Under the pieces are notes generated by a model. That model was not told the origin of the DNA. It did no database searches and saw only the letters and a program-made list of their open reading frames with translations. A stretch of 64,000 nt of DNA from Parasulfitobacter algicola. Lineage in GTDB: Bacteria > Pseudomonadota > Alphaproteobacteria > Rhodobacterales > Rhodobacteraceae. The stretch's first letter is position 1. Each line of letters starts with the position of its first letter. Shown one piece after another: positions 1 through 8,220 of this stretch. The stretch spans positions 186,001 to 250,000 of the forward strand of contig NZ_JABUFE010000002.1 of assembly GCF_013315265.1 (NCBI RefSeq), read 5' to 3'. Made by a program: the position numbers and the translations under genes.

Positions 1-285
1 AGCCGTTGCCCCGAAGTGCGCATTCTCAAGAACATATTCTGCCTGCGAACCGTCACCGTTATAGGCACTCACATGAAAGGGCAGTCCTGGTCCGTCGTCC
101 AAGATGGTCAACTCAAACCCATCAAGCTCGACCTCACACCGTGTTGCGGCGTTGGCCAAGAACTGGTCAAGAACGTTCGCTACCAATTCAAAAACGATAT
201 GGTTAGCGCCACTCGCGTCGGTTACGTCTCCGATATACATACCGGGCCGTTTTCTTACCGCTTCTCTAAACGTCAGTATTTCCAT
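1..285 (-). CDS. GyrB-like GHKL ATPase, 5' part only (runs off left edge)
   Basis: Reading the minus strand from an ATG at 285 to the window edge gives 95 residues of a type II topoisomerase B-subunit ATPase domain. The hallmark RKRPGMYIGD lies at residues 11-20. The Bergerat N-box follows with E33, N37 and D40 kept, and then DDGPGLP at 63-69, where GyrB normally has DNGRGIP. The leader before RKRPGMYIGD is only 10 residues, much shorter than in housekeeping GyrB, and an in-frame stop lies at 295-297, so the start cannot be far upstream. The sequence is clearly diverged from a normal gyrB, so I read it as a paralogue or stand-alone GHKL ATPase. The ribosome-binding site is poor. The rest of the gene is outside the window. 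Confidence 0.7.
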   Translation of the reverse strand, partial: MEILTFREAVRKRPGMYIGDVTDASGANHIVFELVANVLDQFLANAATRCEVELDGFELTILDDGPGLPFHVSAYNGDGSQAEYVLENAHFGATA

Positions 286-513
286 GAGATTTTTTTACAC
301 GCTTTGTCGGCCATACTCTAGTGATAGGATCGAAAAGCCGCCGTTCTCGCGCTTTGCAGCATTGGTCAACTTGGGCTCACTGCTGACATTGGTAGGCAGG
401 TTATGCATTCGCATCAGTGCCAGTCGCACTTGACAGTTGTCCACATAAGAAAGTCCCTCATTTTAGACATATTATCTTTACCAAAAGTCAACTCTTGGTC
501 GTTGATTGAGTCA

Positions 514-546
514 GGACGCATCCCCTTAGAAATGCGCCCAGTTTTT
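514..546 (+). terminator. Terminator-like hairpin followed by a T run
   Basis: Arms GGACGCAT and ATGCGCCC (with G-T pairs) enclose a short loop, and GTTTTT follows on the plus strand. No plus-strand gene lies upstream, so it may be a relic or may not act as a terminator. Confidence 0.3.
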
Positions 547-559
547 AGATAAAGAATCG

Positions 560-582
560 GATCACATCAGCTGATAGCTGAC
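560..582. repeat. 23-bp direct repeat, copy 1 (left of amidase gene)
   Basis: Identical over 23 bases to 1265-1287. The second copy is the extreme 3' end of the MBL-fold gene, encoding its last residues VSYQLM and stop. This copy also spells VSYQLM-stop on the minus strand but has no gene attached. The two copies bracket a 682-bp segment carrying only the amidase gene. Confidence 0.85.
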
Positions 583-692
583 TCGGAAAACCTTCACCGC
601 AGGCGCAGCAAGAAATAGTTATGAAGCGGTTTGTATAACAGACCGGAAATAGGTAAATTTTCATAGATTTAGCTTTTCAGGATTATCAAAAC

Positions 693-1220
693 ATGTGGAA
701 ACGGCGAAGCATTCTGATCGGGGGACTTAGTGTTGCCGCAACCGCAGGCGTTTCATTGGGGCTGATATCGCGCTGGCAATATCTGGTGATCCATCACAGC
801 GCCGGGCGTTTCGGGGATGAGGCAGCACTGAAAGATATCCACCGACAACGCCAACCCAACGACCCAATTGACATGGTGCCATATCATTTCCTGATCGGAA
901 ACGGGAACGGTATTGGTCTGGGGAAAGTTGTTGAAACTGAACGTTGGAAACGGGGGGTTTGGGGCGCGCATATGTCGTCAAACAACCTTGATCGTAATGT
1001 GCGGGGCATCGGCGTATGTCTAATCGGAAACTTTCATATTGGCAAACTGGACGATACGCAGTTCAACGCGGCCGTAATGTTGTGTCGGACTCTGATGCAA
1101 GAACATGATATCATACTTGAAAACGTCAGCCTTCATGGCGATACGCGTGGTGAAGCCTCGCTTTGTCCAGGTCAGCATTTTCCTAAAGATCACTTTTTCC
1201 AAGCCCTGAAAATGGCTTAG
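693..1220 (+). CDS. N-acetylmuramoyl-L-alanine amidase (Amidase_2/PGRP fold), exported
   Basis: Peptidoglycan amidase that would cleave the bond between MurNAc and the stem peptide. Of its 175 residues, the first 27 form a Tat-like signal (KRRSILIGG followed by a hydrophobic run). The domain starts at VIHHSA with zinc ligand H34, and the other ligands are H148 (LHGD) and C158 (CPG), the usual H/H/C set of the family. The protein is only the catalytic domain, with no cell-wall-binding repeats. The gene stands alone between two perfect 23-bp direct repeats, which suggests that it arrived as a small insertion. No good ribosome-binding site is visible. Confidence 0.85.
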   Translation: MWKRRSILIGGLSVAATAGVSLGLISRWQYLVIHHSAGRFGDEAALKDIHRQRQPNDPIDMVPYHFLIGNGNGIGLGKVVETERWKRGVWGAHMSSNNLDRNVRGIGVCLIGNFHIGKLDDTQFNAAVMLCRTLMQEHDIILENVSLHGDTRGEASLCPGQHFPKDHFFQALKMA

Positions 1221-1264
1221 AGTTTGCGACGCGCGAACGCATCGCAATGTTTTTCAAAATAACA

Positions 1265-1287
1265 GATCACATCAGCTGATAGCTGAC
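1265..1287. repeat. 23-bp direct repeat, copy 2 (3' end of MBL gene)
   Basis: Perfect match to 560-582. It covers the stop codon and last codons of the minus-strand MBL-fold hydrolase gene. Confidence 0.85.
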
Positions 1288-2199
1288 CGGCACATAGCGG
1301 AAGCCGTCGTCGCGGGTGTCGACGAAACCGGCGGCGGGGAATGGCATGTGGTATCCGATCATCGGGATTTTATCGGCGGCCAGCATACCCAAAACGCGGC
1401 GGCGGCTGGCGGCAGCGGCGGCTTTGTCCATGTCAAAGCGGACCTCCCAATCGGGATAGGCCAGCGACCAGACATAGTGATTGGCCAGATCGGCCATCAG
1501 CACCAACTGTTGCCCGTCGCTTTCCAGCATATAGGTCATGTGGCCCGGTGTGTGACCAAAGGCAGCCATGGCCGTCACCCCAGATACAACTTCGCCACCG
1601 TCTTCGATGAATGTCATTTTTTCAGCCAGCGGCGTGACATTCTGTTTGACCATGTCGCCTACGCGATTGCCGGCCTCTTGTGCAGACCAGAAATCATATT
1701 CGGCACTGGCTGTCACGTAGCGGGCGTTCGGGAATGTAGGCTGGCCGTCCGTCATCAAACCGCCAATATGATCGGGGTGCATGTGGGTAATCACGACAAC
1801 GTTGACCGCGTCAGCTTCGACCCCGGCTTCTGCCAATGCTTTTTGCAGACCGCCCTGCCCCAGGCCGGTGTCAAACAAAACGACATCTGTGCCTGTGTCG
1901 ATAACCGTCGGGGTAAAATAAAACTGTGCGCTGTCGGTCGAAATAAAGTTCGCTTCGGAGACAGTGGCGAATTCTTCGGGTGATACGTTCATGCCAAAGA
2001 TGCTTTGCGGTTCATCCCGCGGTGTCGTACCATCCAACAAGGTCGTGACGCCAAAGCTGCCCAGGTTGAAGGTGTGGGCCAATGGCATCGGGGCTTTACC
2101 ACCGTGACCACCGGCAAACCCGGGTGAAGCTGTGGCCGCAAGCAGTGGCGTGGCTGCGGTGGCAGCAATGGCCTGGCGACGGGTAAGTTTGAATGACAT
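1267..2199 (-). CDS. MBL-fold metallohydrolase, Tat-exported
   Basis: A 310-residue metallo-beta-lactamase-fold hydrolase. The start at 2199 is chosen because AGGAGG sits just upstream and the product then begins MSFKLTRRQAIAATAA, a Tat signal with a twin arginine. Longer reading to 2352 would overlap gltX. The metal site THMHPDHIGG (H139, H141, D143, H144) is intact, with further candidate ligands in FGHTPGH and near the C-terminus. The family includes lactonases, thiol hydrolases and beta-lactamases, and the substrate cannot be told from sequence. It is divergent from gltX, and its 3' end is part of a 23-bp direct repeat. Confidence 0.85.
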   Translation of the reverse strand: MSFKLTRRQAIAATAATPLLAATASPGFAGGHGGKAPMPLAHTFNLGSFGVTTLLDGTTPRDEPQSIFGMNVSPEEFATVSEANFISTDSAQFYFTPTVIDTGTDVVLFDTGLGQGGLQKALAEAGVEADAVNVVVITHMHPDHIGGLMTDGQPTFPNARYVTASAEYDFWSAQEAGNRVGDMVKQNVTPLAEKMTFIEDGGEVVSGVTAMAAFGHTPGHMTYMLESDGQQLVLMADLANHYVWSLAYPDWEVRFDMDKAAAAASRRRVLGMLAADKIPMIGYHMPFPAAGFVDTRDDGFRYVPVSYQLM

Positions 2200-2311
2200 G
2201 CGTGTCCCTCCTGAAGTTGATGAAATGATAATAGCACGATTGCGTTCTGCGGCGACTGATATGGACAAAATTGTGATGTTATGAAATGGAACCGCCAACA
2301 GGAGATTTCCG

Positions 2312-3634
2312 ATGACAGTTACCCGTTTCGCGCCGTCCCCCACTGGATACATTCATGTTGGCAACCTACGCACAGCGCTTTTCAATTACCTGATCGCCCG
2401 CAAGGCGGGGGGCACGTTTATTCTGCGGATTGATGACACCGACCCGGAACGGTCCAAAGAAGAATACGTTGATGCCATCAAGCAGGATCTGGACTGGCTG
2501 GGGCTGGAATGGAACCGGGTGGAACGTCAGTCAGACAGATTGGGTCGCTATGCGGATGCGGCTGATAAACTGCGCAAGATAGACCGGTTTTACGAGGCGT
2601 TTGAAACCCCGACCGAACTGGACTTGAAGCGCAAGAAACAGCTGAACATGGGCAAACCGCCGGTCTATGATCGCGCGGCCCTTGACCTGAGTGACGCTGA
2701 AAAGGACGCTCTGCGCGCGGACCGTTCGGGGCATTGGCGCTTCAAGTTGGATCAGACGCGGATTGAATGGAAAGATGGTATTCTTGGGGATATCTCAATC
2801 GATGCGGCCAGTGTATCTGACCCGGTTTTGATCCGCGGCGACGGACAGGTGCTTTATACGCTGGCGTCAGTCGTGGATGATACGGATATGGGTGTAACGC
2901 ATGTGGTGCGCGGGTCTGATCACGTGACCAACACCGCGACACAAATTCAGATGATCCAGGCGCTTGGCGGCACCGTTCCCGATTTCGCGCACCATTCGCT
3001 GCTGACCGGTCCACAGGGCGAGGCTTTATCGAAGCGCCTTGGCACAATGGCCCTGCGCGATCTGCGTGAACAGGGTGTAGAGCCGATGGCACTGCTGAGC
3101 CTTATGGCACGGCTTGGATCGTCGGACCCGGTTGAGATACGCACATCCATGCAGGAATTGGCTGAAGGATTTGATCTTGACCATTTTGGATCAGCGCCCA
3201 CGAAATTCGACGTGGATGATCTGTTTCCAATGACAGCGAAATATCTGCAAACACTAAACTATTCCGATGTGGCTGATGATATTCGCGCCCTTGGCGTTCC
3301 TGACGATCAGGCCCAAAATTTTTGGGCGATCACGCGCGAAAACATTACGACCAAAGCCGATCTGGCTGGCTGGTGGGTGTTATTTTCCAAAGGCGCGGAT
3401 CCGGTTATTGACGAAGAGGATAAAGAATTCGTCGATCAGGCGATGGGGTTACTGCCTGATGGGCCTTTTACGGAAAGCACCTGGGGCGAGTGGACCGCTG
3501 ACGTCAAACAGGCAACCGGGCGCAAGGGGCGTGGGTTATTCATGCCATTGCGCAAGGCGTTGACCGGGCAAAGCCACGGGCCGGACATGTCGCAGGTTCT
3601 GCCACTTTTACAAGTGATAAAGGCCCGCCAATAG
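2312..3634 (+). CDS. gltX: Glutamyl-tRNA synthetase, short paralogue
   Basis: Class I aminoacyl-tRNA synthetase charging tRNA with glutamate. At 440 residues it is on the short side. The HIGH-type motif is in GYIHVGNLRTAL, the ATP-site lysine motif reads ALSKR instead of KLSKR, and VVRGSDH is the usual substrate loop. The region where zinc-binding GluRS has cysteines reads EAFETPTELDLK and has none. Alphaproteobacteria often carry two GluRS genes, and this resembles the second type; whether it charges tRNA-Glu, tRNA-Gln or both is open. GGAG lies 9 bp before the ATG. The gene is divergent from the MBL gene and convergent with the permease gene. Confidence 0.9.
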   Translation: MTVTRFAPSPTGYIHVGNLRTALFNYLIARKAGGTFILRIDDTDPERSKEEYVDAIKQDLDWLGLEWNRVERQSDRLGRYADAADKLRKIDRFYEAFETPTELDLKRKKQLNMGKPPVYDRAALDLSDAEKDALRADRSGHWRFKLDQTRIEWKDGILGDISIDAASVSDPVLIRGDGQVLYTLASVVDDTDMGVTHVVRGSDHVTNTATQIQMIQALGGTVPDFAHHSLLTGPQGEALSKRLGTMALRDLREQGVEPMALLSLMARLGSSDPVEIRTSMQELAEGFDLDHFGSAPTKFDVDDLFPMTAKYLQTLNYSDVADDIRALGVPDDQAQNFWAITRENITTKADLAGWWVLFSKGADPVIDEEDKEFVDQAMGLLPDGPFTESTWGEWTADVKQATGRKGRGLFMPLRKALTGQSHGPDMSQVLPLLQVIKARQ

Positions 3635-3649
3635 ATCGTTCAACGGGAC

Positions 3650-3681
3650 GCTCATCAATCCCTTGCGGGCTTTCTTTGCGA
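3650..3681 (+). repeat. Truncated copy of the 60-bp cloverleaf repeat
   Basis: Begins GCTCATCA, continues with the first hairpin (CCC TTGC GGG) and TTTCTTTGCGA, then loses similarity. It matches the left half of the full copies at 29970 and 44501. It lies between the convergent ends of gltX and the permease gene. Confidence 0.6.
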
Positions 3682-6213
3682 TTATTCCTTAGCCCGCAGA
3701 ATTTGCGCAGGGCGTGCTGCAAGGGGGCGCCATGTGAACGCAAGCCCGGCCAGCATGTTGGCCAGCACGCCGCCGATGACGATGATCAGCGCGGATGACC
3801 ACATCACACTGTACCCTGTTTCCATGATGAACGTGGATACAGCCCACCCTGCCGATATGCCTGCAATCAGTGCAATAATTCCGGCCGCACCGCCAAGCAA
3901 GGCCGCGCGCATGATAAAGCTGGCGAATATTGTTTTGCGTCCAGCCCCGACAGTTTTCAAAATCGCAGCCTCGTACGTGCGGGCCGCCTGCCCGGCCGCC
4001 GCGGCACCGATCAGCACCATAAAGCCCGTCAGCAACGTCGCCCCCGCGCCATAGGACGTGGCTGCCGCAATTCCCGCCAGAACATCTGACGCCAAAGCAA
4101 TGGCATCGCGCACCCGGATCGCTGTAATATTGGGATAAGCATTGGCCAGATCACGCAAAATCCGTGCCTCGGCTTCGGGTTCGGCGTAAACCGTAGCGAT
4201 ATGGGTATGCGGCGCGCCAACCAATGCGGCCTCGTTCATGGTCATCACGAATCCGATGCCAGCGTTCGAAAAATCCACGACGCGCAGACTGGTGATGGTC
4301 GCCACGATATCCCGGCCCAGGACATTCACTGTCAACTCATCGCCAATGCCCAGCCCCATCTCAAGCGCTTCTTCTTCGGCAAAGCTGATCTGCGCGGCGC
4401 CTGTGTAGTTATCAGGCCACCATTCGCCTTCTGTCACAGTAGTATTTTCTGGCTGCGATGCCGCATAAGTCACACCGCGATCACCCGTAATCACCCAATG
4501 ATCACCCGCGACTTCGCGCGCGGGACGACCGTTGATACGGCTGATCACACCGCGCAGCATTGGCGCCGTTTCCATGTTGCTGACGGCATCGTCATTCTCA
4601 AGCCGATCCAGAAAGCCGGGCAGTTGATCGTTTTGGATATCGACAAAGAAATAACTTGGGGCCACCTCAGGCAGGTCCGTTGCAATCGCGTTACGCAGAT
4701 TGCCATCGATCTGTCCCACAGCGGCCAGCACCGACAGACCCAGGCCCAATGACAGCACAACCGATGTCGCCTCGTCCCGTGGACCGCCGATCGACGCCAA
4801 CGCAAGACGCAGCCGCGTGCGACCCCGTGCAAAGGACCGCCGCGCCAGAACTCGCGCCGCGTAGCGAATGCCAATCGCAGACAGACTTAGGACGATCAGA
4901 ACACCCATAACGCCACCCGCCGTCCAAAGTGTCAGGCGTACTGTGCCGGAAAACCACATAGCGGATCCAACAAGGGCTGTCAGTAAGGCGCCAATCGCAA
5001 TCAGATAACGCAGCGCGGGCAGTTTGCGATTGCCGTCCAACGCATCCCGAAACAGGGTCGCGGCGCGAATGTCATCCGCACGCGCAAGTGGCCACAGCGT
5101 AAAGATCAGCGCTGCTAAAGTGCCGTAAAGCGCAGCTTCGATCAGCGGCATGGGGTGCAGCGTGAAATCAGCGGGCACTGGCAGGCGGGCCTCAATAAAT
5201 GACCCAAGCAGCACCGGAATACCGCCGCCCAGAATGATGCCAAGAATAATGCCAAGAACTGTCAACACGCCGATCTGCATGAAATAGGTCAGGAAAATCG
5301 TGCTGCGATCTGCGCCAAGCGTTTTCAGTGTGGCAATCACGCTGGTTTTTCGCGCCAGATATGACCGGACAGCAGCCGATACGCCAACGCCGCCGACGGC
5401 CAGGCCGGACAGCCCGACCAATACCAGAAACGCGCCCAACCTGTCGACAAATTCGCGCACACCAGGGGCGCCATTGCGCGCGTCGCTCCAACGCATTCCG
5501 GTTTCTTCGAATAGCTCTTCGGCCTGTCGTTCAACCGCTGCCAGATTTACCCCATCCGGCAGATCAAGACGGTATTTCGTGGAATAAAGAGTACCCGTTT
5601 CCAACAGGCCCGCATCAGCCAGATCTGCCGTACGCACCAATGTACGCGGCCCCAACATAAATCCATCTGCCGCGCCATCGGGTTCGGTCACAATCAGTGC
5701 GGTCAGCGTAAAACTTTGTGTTCCAAGGCGAAACGTATCCCCGATTGACAGACCCAATCGGTCGACCAGGACGCGGTCCATCACACCGCCGGGTACATCA
5801 TTGCCTGCTAAAGCCTGATCTAATGAAATATCGGGATCAAGCGTGATCTGGCCGATCAACGGATAGACATCATCGACGGATTTCACTTGCGTCAAGCCGC
5901 GTTCTGTCTGGTCACCATTGCCCACAACGGCCATTGATCGAAAGTCTGTCACCTCGGACACAGCCAGCGCATTCCCTGCCATCCAGGCACGTTCTTCATC
6001 GGTGGCAAAGCGATATGTAAACTCCATCTGGGCATCACCACCCAGCAGTTCAGACCCTTTTTCAGCCAGGCCTTGCTGAATGCTGGCGCGGATCGTGCCC
6101 ACGGCGGCAATTGCAGCCACACCCAGCGCCAGACAGGCCAGTAAAATGCGAAACCCCTGCAAACCACCGCGCAATTCACGCGACGCGAACCGCCATGCCG
6201 TTGCGATCTTCAT
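3682..6213 (-). CDS. ABC transporter permease, FtsX/YbbP family
   Basis: An 843-residue inner-membrane permease. The first hydrophobic segment is near residues 20-45, followed by a large periplasmic domain, a first FtsX core (about residues 255-380), a second membrane block from about 400, another periplasmic domain and a final FtsX core with three membrane spans (about 715-840). This is the YbbP-type architecture of exporters for lipids or lipoproteins rather than importers. Its start overlaps the stop of the ATPase gene by 4 bp, so the two are one operon. The pair lies next to the tesA-type esterase, as in many proteobacteria. The cargo is unknown. Confidence 0.9.
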   Translation of the reverse strand: MKIATAWRFASRELRGGLQGFRILLACLALGVAAIAAVGTIRASIQQGLAEKGSELLGGDAQMEFTYRFATDEERAWMAGNALAVSEVTDFRSMAVVGNGDQTERGLTQVKSVDDVYPLIGQITLDPDISLDQALAGNDVPGGVMDRVLVDRLGLSIGDTFRLGTQSFTLTALIVTEPDGAADGFMLGPRTLVRTADLADAGLLETGTLYSTKYRLDLPDGVNLAAVERQAEELFEETGMRWSDARNGAPGVREFVDRLGAFLVLVGLSGLAVGGVGVSAAVRSYLARKTSVIATLKTLGADRSTIFLTYFMQIGVLTVLGIILGIILGGGIPVLLGSFIEARLPVPADFTLHPMPLIEAALYGTLAALIFTLWPLARADDIRAATLFRDALDGNRKLPALRYLIAIGALLTALVGSAMWFSGTVRLTLWTAGGVMGVLIVLSLSAIGIRYAARVLARRSFARGRTRLRLALASIGGPRDEATSVVLSLGLGLSVLAAVGQIDGNLRNAIATDLPEVAPSYFFVDIQNDQLPGFLDRLENDDAVSNMETAPMLRGVISRINGRPAREVAGDHWVITGDRGVTYAASQPENTTVTEGEWWPDNYTGAAQISFAEEEALEMGLGIGDELTVNVLGRDIVATITSLRVVDFSNAGIGFVMTMNEAALVGAPHTHIATVYAEPEAEARILRDLANAYPNITAIRVRDAIALASDVLAGIAAATSYGAGATLLTGFMVLIGAAAAGQAARTYEAAILKTVGAGRKTIFASFIMRAALLGGAAGIIALIAGISAGWAVSTFIMETGYSVMWSSALIIVIGGVLANMLAGLAFTWRPLAARPAQILRAKE

Positions 6214-6905
6214 TCTGCGACTTTCACGGCGTCAGCCACATCAATATGTCCATCACGCAATCGGATTGTCCGGTCACAGCGCGCAGCCAGTTCGCGTGAA
6301 TGGGTCACCATGACCAGCGTCGCATGATGCCGATCACGCAACCCAAACAGCAAATCCATGATGGCATCACCGTTGGCGCCATCCAAATTACCAGTGGGTT
6401 CGTCGGCCAGCAGTATTGCAGGGCGCGGGGCGGATGCACGGGCAAGGGCCACGCGCTGTTGTTCACCGCCTGACATCTGCGACGGATAGTGACCCGCCCG
6501 CTGTTCCAGCCCGACGGTTTTCAATTCAGCCTCGGCCCGGTCAAAGGCATCTTTGTGGCCCGCCAATTCCAATGGCACAGCCACGTTTTCAAGTGCCGTC
6601 ATTGTCGGGATCAGATGAAAAGACTGGAACACAATACCCATATGATCGCGGCGGAAACGGGCCAATGCATCTTCGTTCATGGTGGTCAGGTCTTGCCCTA
6701 ATGCCATAACAGACCCACCTGTAGCTTGCTCAAGCCCGCCCATCAGCATCAAAAGGGAGGATTTGCCAGACCCGGATGGCCCAATAAGACCAAGCGTTTC
6801 GCCGCGCTGGACGTCCAGCGTAATCTGGTGAAGAATATCAACGCGACCCGCGTTTCCATCCAATGAAAGCGCAGCATTATTTAGTGAAATGACAGGATCA
6901 GACAT
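6210..6905 (-). CDS. ABC transporter ATPase, YbbA/LolD type
   Basis: Cytoplasmic ATPase partner of the FtsX-type permease. Walker A is GPSGSGKSS, the signature is MSGGEQQRVALARA, Walker B is AILLADEPTGNLDG, and the switch histidine is in MVTHS. Start 6905 (MSDPVIS) is preferred over 6917 because it aligns with the family; neither has a strong ribosome-binding site. The operon runs ATPase then permease with a 4-bp overlap. The promoter must lie in the roughly 65 bp shared with divergent tesA. Confidence 0.9.
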   Translation of the reverse strand: MSDPVISLNNAALSLDGNAGRVDILHQITLDVQRGETLGLIGPSGSGKSSLLMLMGGLEQATGGSVMALGQDLTTMNEDALARFRRDHMGIVFQSFHLIPTMTALENVAVPLELAGHKDAFDRAEAELKTVGLEQRAGHYPSQMSGGEQQRVALARASAPRPAILLADEPTGNLDGANGDAIMDLLFGLRDRHHATLVMVTHSRELAARCDRTIRLRDGHIDVADAVKVAE

Positions 6906-6969
6906 GAAGCGGTACACATTTCTTTACAGACACATCGCCCGGACAGGCGCCTTTTGGGGATATGGGGCA

Positions 6970-7620
6970 ATGTCAGCATTCCGCAACCTGATCTTTGCAA
7001 TTGTTTTAATTTTCCCATTCGCCGCGCGGGCCGAAACAGTCACGATTGCAGCATTGGGCGACAGCCTGACGCAAGGGTACGGACTGCCTGCCGACCAGGG
7101 ATTGGTTCCACAATTGCAAGAATGGTTGCGCGGGAACGGGGCGGACGTGACTGTCATAAACGCCGGTGTATCGGGCGATACCACCGCAGGCGGGTTATCG
7201 CGCATCGGTTGGACCCTGACACCCGAGGTCGACGCAGTGATCGTGTCGCTTGGTGGTAATGATCTGCTGCGCGGCATCGACCCCGCTGCCAGCCGCGCCA
7301 ATATTCGCGGCATTCTGCAAGCCACACAAACCGCAGGCGTAGATGTGTTGCTGGTCGGGATCGAAGCACCCGGAAACTATGGCCCTGATTACAAACAACA
7401 ATTTGACGCAATCTATCCTGAGCTGTCTGATGAATTTGACACTGCATATTGGCCCAGTCTGTTCGCCGCGTTTGACAGCGAAAACAATGACCTAAGCGAT
7501 ATCGCACAATATATGCAGGCCGATGGGATCCATCCGAATGCCGACGGTGTGAAGATCATCGTTGATGCCATCGGTCCGGCCGTGCTTGATCTTGTGAATG
7601 CGGCAGATAACCCGTCATAG
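6970..7620 (+). CDS. tesA: Periplasmic SGNH-hydrolase arylesterase/lysophospholipase L1 (TesA)
   Basis: SGNH/GDSL hydrolase with thioesterase, arylesterase and lysophospholipase activity in its relatives. Block I is GDSLTQGYG with the catalytic Ser, block III is GGNDLL, and block V is DGIHPNADG with the catalytic Asp and His. Start 6970 gives a clean signal peptide (MSAFRNLIFAIVLIFPFAARA) cleaved after ARA. Starts at 6889 or 6904 would add an unlikely leader that overlaps the divergent ATPase gene. The pairing of tesA with ybbA-ybbP is conserved and suggests a shared role in envelope lipid handling. Confidence 0.9.
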   Translation: MSAFRNLIFAIVLIFPFAARAETVTIAALGDSLTQGYGLPADQGLVPQLQEWLRGNGADVTVINAGVSGDTTAGGLSRIGWTLTPEVDAVIVSLGGNDLLRGIDPAASRANIRGILQATQTAGVDVLLVGIEAPGNYGPDYKQQFDAIYPELSDEFDTAYWPSLFAAFDSENNDLSDIAQYMQADGIHPNADGVKIIVDAIGPAVLDLVNAADNPS

Positions 7621-7677
7621 ACCTTTGCCCCATCAACGCGTAGCCTTTGCTTACCGTAAATTAAAGGGAGGAAACCC

Positions 7678-7881
7678 ATGTCAGTCGCACGCGTAACCGA
7701 AATTATCGCAAGTTCATCCAAATCCTTTGACGATGCTGTCGAGCAGGGCGTCGACCGTGCCTGCAAAACACTGAAAAATGTTCAGAACGCTTGGGTTCAG
7801 GATCAAAAAGTCACGGTCGCAGACGGAAAAATCAAGGAATACCGTGTAAACCTGAAAGTCACATTTATATTAAAAGACTGA
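7678..7881 (+). CDS. Dodecin, flavin-binding storage protein
   Basis: A 67-residue dodecin. Family members assemble as hollow dodecamers that bind riboflavin, FMN or lumichrome and buffer free flavin. The sequence follows the family pattern: MSVARVTEIIASSSKSFDDA, the helix with the flavin-stacking W (NAWVQDQ) and the closing strand YRVNLKVTFIL. GGGAGG precedes the ATG by 7 bp. It is followed at 75 bp by a small membrane-protein gene. Confidence 0.92.
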   Translation: MSVARVTEIIASSSKSFDDAVEQGVDRACKTLKNVQNAWVQDQKVTVADGKIKEYRVNLKVTFILKD

Positions 7882-7956
7882 ATTTATGCGCGTGGACCTC
7901 GACTTTTGGGCTGCGCGCAACAGATTTAAAACCAACATATTTAAGAGGAATACACT

Positions 7957-8220
7957 ATGTCGAATATGGATGATCTGAAGCCCGCGCTGGATGAAGAACA
8001 GCGCCAGAAGGCTGTTTATGATGCAGCCATGGCTTCGGTGAAACAATCGGAACGCAAACGTCAGGCTGCCGGATATGCAGTCATGGCAGGTGCGATGGGC
8101 TATGGCGAAGCAGCCCTGGGCGACGGAAAATTTGCAAAACTCAGCAAAGCGGCCAAGCTGTTTTGTATTGCGGCCCTGTTTATTCTGCCAAATGCTTTGA
8201 TTATTTATCTGGTCTTTTGA
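7957..8220 (+). CDS. Small membrane protein of unknown function
   Basis: An 87-residue protein with a charged N-terminal helix (residues 5-40, rich in E, Q, K and R), a glycine/alanine stretch with weak hydrophobicity, and one clear C-terminal membrane segment (about 68-87). AGAGGA sits 8 bp before the ATG. The last 16 bp overlap the convergent alpha/beta-hydrolase gene. I do not recognise the family. Translation is likely because the ribosome-binding site is good. Confidence 0.65.
   Translation: MSNMDDLKPALDEEQRQKAVYDAAMASVKQSERKRQAAGYAVMAGAMGYGEAALGDGKFAKLSKAAKLFCIAALFILPNALIIYLVF

Larger units (their letters stand above)
286..692. other. Intergenic region without a recognisable gene
   Basis: About 400 bases between the divergent GyrB-like gene and the amidase. 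It holds the first copy of a 23-bp direct repeat (560-582) and a terminator-like hairpin (514-539). No reading frame in it resembles a protein I know. Confidence 0.5.

Noticed and set aside
104-433. Plus-strand frame of 109 codons at the left edge
   Set aside because: It is opposite the GyrB-like coding sequence and is low-complexity Ser/Arg/Leu.
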